Origin: Oscillospiraceae bacterium
GTDB lineage: Bacteria; Bacillota; Clostridia; Oscillospirales; Ruminococcaceae
Direction: 5' to 3'
Assembly: GCA_016295145.1 (NCBI GenBank)
Contig: JAEDLR010000078.1
Coordinates: 1-6,781, forward strand
Length of the DNA stretch: 6,781 nucleotides
Under the pieces are notes generated by a model, which worked only from the letters and a program-made list of their open reading frames with translations, did no database searches and had not been told where the DNA came from. Below, piece by piece: positions 1 to 6,255 of this stretch; position 1 is the first letter of the stretch; every line of letters begins with the position of its first letter. The position numbers and the translations under genes are program-made.

Positions 1-1133
1 TCGGAAGCGAACAGTTGATTGGAGACCGCAGCGTGATCAGCTCTGGTAAAGCCCTCACCAATGCCGTCCTTCATCAGACGGGAAAGGGAAGGCAGAATGG
101 CAATGGGCGGATAGATACCGCTTTGCTCCAAGGGGCGGTCCAGTACGATCTGCCCCTCCGTGATATAGCCTGTCAGGTCAGGAATCGGGTGTGTGATATC
201 ATCGTTGGGCATCGTCAAAATGGGAAGCTGTGTGACACTGCCCTCCACGCCCTCAATCATGCCAGCTCGTTCATACAGCGAGGCAAGGTCGGAATAGAGA
301 TAGCCGGGGTAGCCTTTTCTGCCGGGAATCTCGCCCTTAGAGGATGAAAACTCGCGCAGTGCCTCCGCATAGGACGTCATATCGGTCATGACCACCAGAA
401 TATGCATATGCTTTTCGTAAGCGAGATACTCAGCGGCAGTCAGCGCACAACGGGGTGTCAGAATACGCTCAATAATGGGATCATTGGCAAGATTGATAAA
501 CATGGCAACATTTTCCAGTACACCGCTTTCAGCAAAGCTACGGCGGAAAAACTCGGCGACATCGTTCTGAATACCCATTGCGGCAAATACAATGCCGAAA
601 GGCGTGTTATCATCCTGTGCAATTTTTGCCTGCTGCACGATCTGTACGGCAAGCTTGTTATGGGAAAGACCCGTGCCCGAAAAAATCGGCAGTTTCTGTC
701 CGCGAATCAGCGTGGTCAGGCAGTCAATGGCAGAAATACCTGTCTGAATGAAATTACGCGGATAATGTCTTGCCACAGGGTTCAGGGGCAGCCCGTTGAT
801 GTCCGCATAGGTTTCCGGAAAAATCTCGCCCAGGCCGTCAGCAGGTCTTCCGGCACCGTTAAATACTCTGCCGAGCAACTCTTTGGAAAGGGGAAGCTCC
901 ATGGGTTTTCCGCTGAATCTTGTGCGCGTATTATGCAAAGAAAGACCGTTTGTGCCCTCAAAAACCTGTAATACTGCGCGATCCCCCTCAAGCATTGCCA
1001 CGCGCCCTGTGCGCTCGGTGCCGTCATCGAGTACAATACGCGCAAGTTCATCGTATTGGATGCCCTCTACCTCATCCAGCACCACCAGCGAGCCGTTGAT
1101 GCTGTGCAATCCAATATATTGTAAATTGCTCAT
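1..1133 (-). CDS. ntpB: V/A-type ATPase subunit B, non-catalytic head subunit (3' end truncated)
   Basis: This is the regulatory/non-catalytic subunit that alternates with A in the cytoplasmic A3B3 head. The frame is open without a stop from ATG at 1133 to the window edge, giving 377 residues of the roughly 460 usual for the family, so the C-terminal part lies outside. Visible landmarks are a beta-barrel N-terminus, FNGAGRP at about 91-97, and the degenerate P-loop region [12 protein letters not shown] at about 149-160, typical of B rather than [20 protein letters not shown] lies at about 266-284. [13 protein letters not shown] lies at about 347-359, and its Arg352 matches the arginine that reaches into the catalytic site of A. 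The start is supported by AGGAG seven bases upstream and by lying 1 nt after the A stop codon, so the two are probably translationally coupled, which fits their equal 3:3 stoichiometry. Identification is firm; only the missing C-terminus is unseen. Confidence 0.97.
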   Translation of the reverse strand, partial: MSNLQYIGLHSINGSLVVLDEVEGIQYDELARIVLDDGTERTGRVAMLEGDRAVLQVFEGTNGLSLHNTRTRFSGKPMELPLSKELLGRVFNGAGRPADGLGEIFPETYADINGLPLNPVARHYPRNFIQTGISAIDCLTTLIRGQKLPIFSGTGLSHNKLAVQIVQQAKIAQDDNTPFGIVFAAMGIQNDVAEFFRRSFAESGVLENVAMFINLANDPIIERILTPRCALTAAEYLAYEKHMHILVVMTDMTSYAEALREFSSSKGEIPGRKGYPGYLYSDLASLYERAGMIEGVEGSVTQLPILTMPNDDITHPIPDLTGYITEGQIVLDRPLEQSGIYPPIAILPSLSRLMKDGIGEGFTRADHAAVSNQLFAS

Positions 1134-1134
1134 A

Positions 1135-2898
1135 TCACTGCTCCTCTCTGTGTAGCTGTGCCAGTGTTGTATCGATCCACTGCTTCAATGTCTGGAACAT
1201 AGTCGGTGCATTGTTTGGTATGTCATATTTCATAGCAATGACCTTTTCAAAAACACCGCTGTTTTTCAGTGCCTGCAGCGATGTACCCTGTGCCATTGCG
1301 TTTTTTGCGGCATTCTGCAAGTGAAGAATAGCATCCATCATCAGATACTGCTTTTGCAGCGGCACATAAGTGTCGTCTTTGTGGTACGCGTTCTGCTGCA
1401 AAAATCCCACACGGATCACCCTTGCAATTTCCAGAGTCAGCTTCTGCTCCTCGGGCAGCACATCGGCACCGATCAGACGCACAATATCCATCAGTTCCGT
1501 TTCGTCTTTCAGAATGCCTGCAATCTCTGCGCGCATTTTGGTAAAGCGTGGGTTGACATTTTTGTTGTAGTAGTCTGAAAGGTCATCCAGATACTCGCTG
1601 TAGCTGATGGTCCAGTTGATGGCAGGGTAGTGTCTTGCGTAGGCAAGGGATTTATCCAATCCCCAGAAGCAGCGTACAAAACGCTTTGTGTTCTGTGTAA
1701 CAGGCTCTGAGAAATCCGAGCCTTGGGGTGAAACTGCACCAATGACCGCCACACTGCCCTCGGCACCGCCCAGTGTTTCGTAGCAGCCGGTGCGCTCGTA
1801 AAACTCCGCAAGGCGAGAGGGGAGATATGCCGGGAAACCCTCCTCGGCAGGCATTTCCTCCAGTCGTCCTGAAATTTCACGCAAAGCCTCTGCCCAACGG
1901 GAGGTAGAATCAGCCATAATCGCAATATGATACCCCATGTCGCGGTAGTATTCCGCAAGGGTAATGCCCGTGTAAATGGACGCTTCACGGGCAGCAACGG
2001 GCATATTAGAGGTGTTCGCGATCAGCACCGTGCGCTCCATCAAAGAGCGGCCTGTGCGAGGGTCTTTCAAGGCGGTAAATTCTTCCAGCACCTGCGTCAT
2101 CTCATTGCCACGCTCACCGCAACCGATATAAATGATGATATCCGCATCGCACCATTTTGCAATCTGATGCTGCGTCATGGTTTTCCCGGTGCCAAATCCA
2201 CCGGGAACGGCAGCCGTACCGCCTCTTGCAATGGGAAACAGCGTATCGATGACTCTCTGTCCGGTAATCATCGGGCGCGAGGGCGCAATGCGCCGCAAGG
2301 CAGGGCGTGGTTTACGGATCGGCCATTTCTGACAAAGGGTCAGCGAATGCTCTGCGCCCTTGGCGTCGCGAATACGCAGAATCTCGTCGTTGATCGTGTA
2401 TTTGCCGCTTGGAGCAGCATAAATCACCTCCCCAGAAAGCTGCAGCGGAACCATACAAAGATGCAGAATGACCGATGTTTCCTGACAGGAAGCATACACT
2501 TCACCGCGATTGACCTTGTCACCGACTTTCAGCTTTACAGTGACATCGTATCGCTTTTCGGTATCCAATATCGGAACCGATAAACCGTCTGCAATAAATG
2601 CGCCGGATTCCTTTCTCAGCTGTTGCAGGGGGCGCTCTATGCCGTCAAAAATATTGCCCAAAATGCCTGGCCCCAGCGTGACGCACATGGGTGCGCCCGA
2701 GGACTCAACAGGCTCGCCGGTGCGCAGACCGCTGGTACCCTCGTACACTTGAATGGTGACTTCCTCGGCGGTGAGACCGATGACCTCGCCGATGAGTCTG
2801 CGGTGCCCGACATAGACCATTTCCATCATGGAAAAACCATCTGTCTGGCGCAACTTGACAACCGGACCGTTGATACTGTATATAGGTGCGGAGATCAT
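1135..2898 (-). CDS. ntpA: V/A-type ATPase subunit A, catalytic head subunit
   Basis: This 587-residue protein is the ATP-hydrolysing or ATP-synthesising subunit of the A3B3 head, and its length is normal for the family (about 580-600). Visible elements in order are an N-terminal beta-barrel (1-70), and the 'bulge' domain specific to V/A-type A subunits (about 110-190, with KVGDKV at 124-129 and the QKWP motif at 190-193). The Walker A P-loop PGGFGTGKT lies at 232-240 (Lys239). GCGERGNE at 259-266 carries the catalytic glutamate Glu262. Walker B and the following motif [14 protein letters not shown] lie at about 328-341 (Asp330). A helical C-terminal domain follows. All catalytic residues are intact, so it is expected to be active. 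The ATG overlaps the stop of subunit E by 4 nt (ATGA) and has a strong GGAGGG site with an 8-nt spacer. Whether the complex works as a pump or a synthase cannot be read from this sequence. Confidence 0.98.
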   Translation of the reverse strand: MISAPIYSINGPVVKLRQTDGFSMMEMVYVGHRRLIGEVIGLTAEEVTIQVYEGTSGLRTGEPVESSGAPMCVTLGPGILGNIFDGIERPLQQLRKESGAFIADGLSVPILDTEKRYDVTVKLKVGDKVNRGEVYASCQETSVILHLCMVPLQLSGEVIYAAPSGKYTINDEILRIRDAKGAEHSLTLCQKWPIRKPRPALRRIAPSRPMITGQRVIDTLFPIARGGTAAVPGGFGTGKTMTQHQIAKWCDADIIIYIGCGERGNEMTQVLEEFTALKDPRTGRSLMERTVLIANTSNMPVAAREASIYTGITLAEYYRDMGYHIAIMADSTSRWAEALREISGRLEEMPAEEGFPAYLPSRLAEFYERTGCYETLGGAEGSVAVIGAVSPQGSDFSEPVTQNTKRFVRCFWGLDKSLAYARHYPAINWTISYSEYLDDLSDYYNKNVNPRFTKMRAEIAGILKDETELMDIVRLIGADVLPEEQKLTLEIARVIRVGFLQQNAYHKDDTYVPLQKQYLMMDAILHLQNAAKNAMAQGTSLQALKNSGVFEKVIAMKYDIPNNAPTMFQTLKQWIDTTLAQLHREEQ

Positions 2899-3488
2899 GT
2901 CTTATTCCCTCCGTTTTGAAGCTGTTCACGATGAAAATTGCGGATCTGCTCAGCAAGTGCATCGTCCAGTGTGTGATTCATGCAGCGTTTTCCGTCAGCG
3001 GAAAGTACCATGCAGCCGCCCAGCGTGATGCTCTCATCGGCAGCAAAACGGCAGTCAGTAGGACATACTTTCTGTAATTCGGATACATATTGCAGATCGC
3101 TTTTGCGCAGCAGGATGGTTGTCTGTGCAGTGGGCTGTACAGCGACCAGTAGATTTTTCAGCCATGGCAAATAGTCTGCCGAAGCCGAAAAATCGGCAAC
3201 ACGCTGTTGCAGATCAGAAAACAACTGTGAAAGATGTCTGGTGCGCTGTCTCAGAATCGCCGTATGAAACTGAAAACTATTTTGTGCAAGCCGCCGTTGA
3301 TATTTCAGGGTCAGTGCCTTTTTTGCAGTTGCAAGCTGTCGCTCAGCAAGTGCCTTGCTTTCTCGGTTTGCCTTGTGCAGAATCTCCCTTGCCTCTGCCT
3401 CTGCAGTAGCTAACATTGCGTCCGCTTCTGCCTGTATATTGTGTTCAACCGAAGCAATAAACTGCATCAATTTTTGATTTGCATTCAT
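2895..3488 (-). CDS. ntpE: V/A-type ATPase subunit E, peripheral stalk
   Basis: Subunit E is an elongated stalk protein that ties the A3B3 head to the membrane stator I, normally as a heterodimer with a small G/H-type subunit. The chosen start at 3488 gives 197 residues, normal for the family (about 190-200). Residues about 8-100 are a charged, alanine-rich amphipathic helix (for example AEAEAREILHKA at 29-40), expected to form the coiled-coil stalk. The C-terminal globular domain follows, with DESITLGGCMVLSADGK at about 151-167 and NHTLDDALAEQI at 171-182, matching the head-contacting domain. The frame stays open 24 codons further upstream, but that extension would run back into subunit F. 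The shorter start has AAGGAA 10 bases upstream, follows the F stop by 16 nt, and gives the normal protein length. The stop overlaps the A start by 4 nt. The partner G/H subunit is not in the window. Confidence 0.93.
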   Translation of the reverse strand: MNANQKLMQFIASVEHNIQAEADAMLATAEAEAREILHKANRESKALAERQLATAKKALTLKYQRRLAQNSFQFHTAILRQRTRHLSQLFSDLQQRVADFSASADYLPWLKNLLVAVQPTAQTTILLRKSDLQYVSELQKVCPTDCRFAADESITLGGCMVLSADGKRCMNHTLDDALAEQIRNFHREQLQNGGNKT

Positions 3489-3504
3489 AGCGATACGGTT
3501 CCTT
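3489..3504 (-). promoter_or_regulatory. Shine-Dalgarno site deciding the start of subunit E
   Basis: The 16-nt gap between the F stop (3505-3507) and the E start contains AAGGAA at 3499-3504, followed by a 10-nt spacer to ATG. It directly follows the F stop codon and favours the ATG at 3488 over the upstream in-frame start at 3560 inside F. The match and spacing are only moderate, weaker than those of A, B, I and K. Confidence 0.7.
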
Positions 3505-3813
3505 TCAGATGTGAATGCCGATGGTTTCACGCAAATAGCGTGAGAGCGAGTCAGTAACATCGGTGCTTCCGTGGCGGTCTGGAATGGTTACCAGCAGCGG
3601 CATGGGAACCGTTTCCTTGTAACGCCGTACAGCATCTTCACAAAGCAGCGATAGTTTTTCGGTGATAAAAACCGTGGCAATGTCCTTGCGTTTGTAGGCA
3701 TTGTGCAGTGCCGTCACGACCTCTTGCGCAGTGTGTACGACTTCGCCCTCCACACCGGCAAGCCGCATTCCCATCAGCGTGTCAACATTATCACTGATCA
3801 GATAGCAGCGCAT
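3505..3813 (-). CDS. V/A-type ATPase subunit F, central-shaft regulatory subunit
   Basis: This 102-residue protein has the standard length for subunit F (about 100-110; called NtpG in Enterococcus). It binds the D subunit in the rotating central shaft under the A3B3 head. Family signatures are visible: an N-terminal strand leading into DNVDTLMGMRLAGVEG (about 8-23), the VFITEKL segment (about 48-54), PMPLLVTIPDRHGS (about 70-83), and the C-terminal YLRETIGIHI. The fold is Rossmann-like in known relatives. Its ATG shares one base with the K stop codon (TAATG), and no purine-rich ribosome binding site is visible in the 25 bases upstream, so it is probably translated by re-initiation after K. 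It sits between K and E here, whereas in the Enterococcus operon the equivalent gene follows C. The product is clear from its motifs, length and context. No symbol is given because F/G naming differs between organisms. Confidence 0.93.
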   Translation of the reverse strand: MRCYLISDNVDTLMGMRLAGVEGEVVHTAQEVVTALHNAYKRKDIATVFITEKLSLLCEDAVRRYKETVPMPLLVTIPDRHGSTDVTDSLSRYLRETIGIHI

Positions 3814-4253
3814 TACAGTTTGTTCAGAATGAGAATCGCGATGAGCAGACCGTAGATCGCAACACCTTCGCCCAGTGCTACAAAGATCAGTGCTTTACCA
3901 AAGGATTCCGGTTCTTCAGCAACTGCGCCGATGGCAGCAGGAGCAGCATTGGCAACCGCGATACCGCAACCGATGGAACCGACACCCACAGACAGCGCAG
4001 CAGCAAGGTATCCAAGACCTGCGGAGTTGCTTACAACGGCTTCCGTGGCTTCGGCAGCATGTACCAGACCGTCCACAGGCAGCACAAATGCGCAGAGCAT
4101 CACAGCAGCAAATGCACAAAGATTCATGATCAGTGCCCAGCGGAACTTCTTACCGCTTTTGCGGCGATGCACCGCAGCATACAAGGGCATGGAAATCAGA
4201 ATAACAATCAACAGGGGAAGCAGAAACAATTCAGCAATCGTCCAGATAGACAT
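3813..4253 (-). CDS. ntpK: V/A-type ATPase subunit K (c, proteolipid rotor ring), single-site type with extra N-terminal hairpin
   Basis: K forms the membrane rotor ring that carries ions past subunit I. The 146 residues hold four hydrophobic segments at about 9-28, 39-60, 78-110 and 119-143. Only the second hairpin is a true c-type hairpin: a glycine/alanine-rich helix (GSIGCGIAVANAAPAAIGA, about 92-110), the polar loop AEEPESFGK (112-120), then VALGEGVAIYG (125-135) with the ion-carrying Glu129. The first hairpin has no ion-binding acid. It has a basic loop HRRKSGKKFR (29-38) that should face the cytoplasm, then a linker ending VHAAEATEA (64-72) on the outside. The Enterococcus K protein (about 156 residues) is instead a fusion of two c-type hairpins. 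A similar layout occurs in other clostridial K subunits as I remember them. The start is supported by AAAGGAG with a 6-nt spacer. The stop overlaps the F start by 1 nt. Confidence 0.95.
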   Translation of the reverse strand: MSIWTIAELFLLPLLIVILISMPLYAAVHRRKSGKKFRWALIMNLCAFAAVMLCAFVLPVDGLVHAAEATEAVVSNSAGLGYLAAALSVGVGSIGCGIAVANAAPAAIGAVAEEPESFGKALIFVALGEGVAIYGLLIAILILNKL

Positions 4254-4291
4254 AATGAACTCCTTTCACCGCGTAGGCGGTTACAACATTT
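4254..4291 (-). promoter_or_regulatory. K translation initiation region with small hairpin and strong Shine-Dalgarno site
   Basis: This is the longest gap in the visible operon (38 nt). On the transcribed strand it contains a perfect 5-bp inverted repeat, ACCGC-CTAC-GCGGT (4268-4281). One base later comes AAAGGAG (4260-4266), 6 nt before the K ATG. The ring protein is needed in many more copies than its neighbours. A dedicated strong start region would fit, but the hairpin is short and its role is inferred. It is not followed by a U-run, so it is not a rho-independent terminator. Confidence 0.5.
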
Positions 4292-6241
4292 TCAAGATTT
4301 GGCAGAAACTGATTCGGGGCTGCCAACTGTGATCGGCGTAAAGGGCTTACCCTTGCCGTCATAGCAGCGTGAGAAGATTTCGTAAAACTCCAGTCGCAAC
4401 ACCTGAATGCCCACAATCAGACCTTCCAGACACATGACAAAGGCGTTGCCCAGAATCACAACAACGATAGATGCGCCTTGTCCGGTCATTTCAGCAAGCA
4501 CCATGACCACGCTCATGAGACCCGCATGGGAGAACACAAATCCGCCCACACGAATAAACGAAAGCATATTGGTGGCATATCCCAGTAAAAACTCAAAGCA
4601 CTCGAAGAAATTCGATGCGATAAAGTCCACAACGGAGGTATGATGCATGGGCTTATGTGCAATCAGTGCGCCCAGCGGTTCGCGGAAGAACATCATCAGC
4701 AAGGGGAGTACCAGCAGGCAAAGGATATAGGGTGCTGTCAGCAAATTGATATCGGTAAACATCATACAAACCAGTACGCCGAGTATCGCGGCAAAGAAGA
4801 TGAAACCCATCACGCCGTTGTTGCCGAATACCGCCTCGGAATAATTCTTTTGTTTGAGCTTTATAATGATATTGACTGTGATAGACAGCAGCATAATCAC
4901 AGCACCGATGCCGATGGCACCGTAAATGAACCAGTCGGTGTGCTCCATGGCGTGCAGCGGCAGAAATGAAATGCCCATGGATTCGAAAACGGGGTCTAGC
5001 CAGTGTTCATAACCGAATACCGAGCCATAGAACAGACCGAAGAAAGCGCTGGAAAAACCGATTCTTGTAAGGATGGGTGCCAGTGCGATCTTCTTTTTCT
5101 TCCTGCTCAGAATGATACCGATGATTGCCATCACAAGGCCCTGCCCCAGATCGCCGAACATTAGACCAAAGAGAATGGTATATGTGACAGCCAACAAGGT
5201 CGTTGGGTTGAATCCGCGGTAATCGGGCAGACCGTACATCTCCACAAACATGGAGAACGGCGCTGAGAAGCGATTGTTTTTCAGCTTAACAGGCGGTTTG
5301 ATGGCGGCAGTATCCGGTGGATCATCATAGGAGGTGACAACATCGGGTAAAGCGTCCATGCGTTTCTGGAATGCAGCCTGTTGGTCAGCCGGAATATAAC
5401 CCATCAGCATGAATTTTTCCTTGGTAATCAGGCATTGCCCGCGCAGACGGTAAATTTCTTCGCGGTATCGTAAAAAGCGGTAGATTTGCCCCAACAGCTT
5501 GCTTTCATTCTGTAAGATGGTGGCGCGCTGTTTTTTCAGAGAATCGGCAAGTGCCTGTTGTTTGTTCAGTGCCGCTTGCAGATCGGTCATTGCCTGTTCA
5601 GGCGTACCGTGAATAAAGCTTGGAATATGGAACTCCTCAAACAGGAGCGCTCTCATGATGCCCTCGGCATTGGCTGCCTGCTTCGGTGTTGTAAAGTAGA
5701 ACCCCCACGCGTACTCATGCGCCGTATCATATGCACGGAACATCAAATTCGGATTGTTGTACAGATCCAGCTTTTCCACGCTTTCAACGGGCATTCTGCC
5801 GAATTTGCAAATGATATTGCGGCATTGCAGCAATTTGCCCAGATCATCGTTGGTGCCTTTCAGATGTTTCAGATGCATCATCGCATCTTGATATCCGGTC
5901 ACTTTTTGTGAGGCAGCCATGTAGTCGTCCTTGACCGAGGCAAGGGACTGTGCAATCCGTTTCAGGTGCGTGTCAATTTCCTCGGGTGACATCGCGATCA
6001 TTTCGCCCTCTGCGTCAGTATCGGCAGCCTCTTGCAGATTCAGTGCTGTGAATTCTTTCATCAGTTGTGCGTAAGGGTTTTCCTGCGCAGGCAGCGCGTT
6101 TTCTTCTGCACCTGCACCTGCAAGAATGGCTCCTGCATTTTCCAGATGAAATATTCCGCTTTCCAGACAAACCTGCAAAGCAGCATCCAAACCCTGCGGC
6201 GCACCACCAACGGTGATCAGCTTCAGTTTTTCGATGGACAA
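4292..6241 (-). CDS. ntpI: V/A-type ATPase subunit I (a), membrane stator with ion half-channels
   Basis: This 649-residue protein is the static membrane subunit against which the K ring turns, and its length fits bacterial NtpI (about 640-670). Residues 1-330 form a soluble, cytoplasmic, partly coiled-coil domain that should hold the peripheral stalk. It includes an acidic Ala/Glu-rich stretch at about 35-95. The rest has about eight membrane segments, roughly at 345-362, 364-379, 394-411, 437-460, 476-495, 503-519, 545-585 and 590-623. The two essential arginines are recognisable: Arg564 in SFIRVGGFVFSHAGL, and Arg616 in LEGLIVGIQVLRLEFYE, ten residues after Glu606 as in yeast Vph1 (Arg735/Arg799 there). 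The start is TTG at 6241, chosen because the frame gives the family N-terminus (IEKLKLITVGG) and has GGGAGG seven bases upstream. A nearby ATG at 6246 is out of frame. It begins 14 nt after the C stop. Confidence 0.96.
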   Translation of the reverse strand: MSIEKLKLITVGGAPQGLDAALQVCLESGIFHLENAGAILAGAGAEENALPAQENPYAQLMKEFTALNLQEAADTDAEGEMIAMSPEEIDTHLKRIAQSLASVKDDYMAASQKVTGYQDAMMHLKHLKGTNDDLGKLLQCRNIICKFGRMPVESVEKLDLYNNPNLMFRAYDTAHEYAWGFYFTTPKQAANAEGIMRALLFEEFHIPSFIHGTPEQAMTDLQAALNKQQALADSLKKQRATILQNESKLLGQIYRFLRYREEIYRLRGQCLITKEKFMLMGYIPADQQAAFQKRMDALPDVVTSYDDPPDTAAIKPPVKLKNNRFSAPFSMFVEMYGLPDYRGFNPTTLLAVTYTILFGLMFGDLGQGLVMAIIGIILSRKKKKIALAPILTRIGFSSAFFGLFYGSVFGYEHWLDPVFESMGISFLPLHAMEHTDWFIYGAIGIGAVIMLLSITVNIIIKLKQKNYSEAVFGNNGVMGFIFFAAILGVLVCMMFTDINLLTAPYILCLLVLPLLMMFFREPLGALIAHKPMHHTSVVDFIASNFFECFEFLLGYATNMLSFIRVGGFVFSHAGLMSVVMVLAEMTGQGASIVVVILGNAFVMCLEGLIVGIQVLRLEFYEIFSRCYDGKGKPFTPITVGSPESVSAKS

Positions 6242-6255
6242 ACCATGACCTCCCT
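6242..6255 (-). promoter_or_regulatory. Strong Shine-Dalgarno site fixing the TTG start of subunit I
   Basis: The whole C-I gap is GGGAGG (6249-6254) plus flanking bases, with a 7-nt spacer to TTG at 6241. It also contains an out-of-frame ATG (6244-6246) only 2 nt from the Shine-Dalgarno core, too close for normal initiation. The site therefore supports a non-ATG start for subunit I. Confidence 0.75.

Noticed and set aside
402..971. Long plus-strand open frame (189 codons) opposite subunit B
   Set aside because: It is antisense to a clearly conserved B subunit, has no visible ribosome binding site or recognisable motif, and its peptide is Cys/Arg/Asn-rich in the way of a shadow frame.
1509..1997. 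Minus-strand open frame of 162 codons inside subunit A in another frame
   Set aside because: It is an overlapping out-of-frame shadow of A with no family resemblance and no independent start signal.
1927..2583. Plus-strand open frame of 218 codons opposite the catalytic A subunit
   Set aside because: It lies wholly across the most conserved part of A (P-loop and Walker B), so its openness is explained by codon use in A. No domain, start signal or neighbouring gene supports it.
3489..3560. 24-codon N-terminal extension of subunit E
   Set aside because: It would overlap the 3' end of subunit F, makes E longer than the family, and the predicted residues do not look like the start of E. The Shine-Dalgarno site supports 3488.
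4268..4281. Inverted repeat in the I-K gap as a transcription terminator
   Set aside because: The stem is only 5 bp, no U-run follows on the minus strand, and a Shine-Dalgarno site and coding gene follow at once.
3931..4332. Plus-strand open frame of 133 codons opposite K and the I-K gap
   Set aside because: It is antisense to K, whose alanine/glycine-rich codons give long shadow frames. It shows no features of its own.
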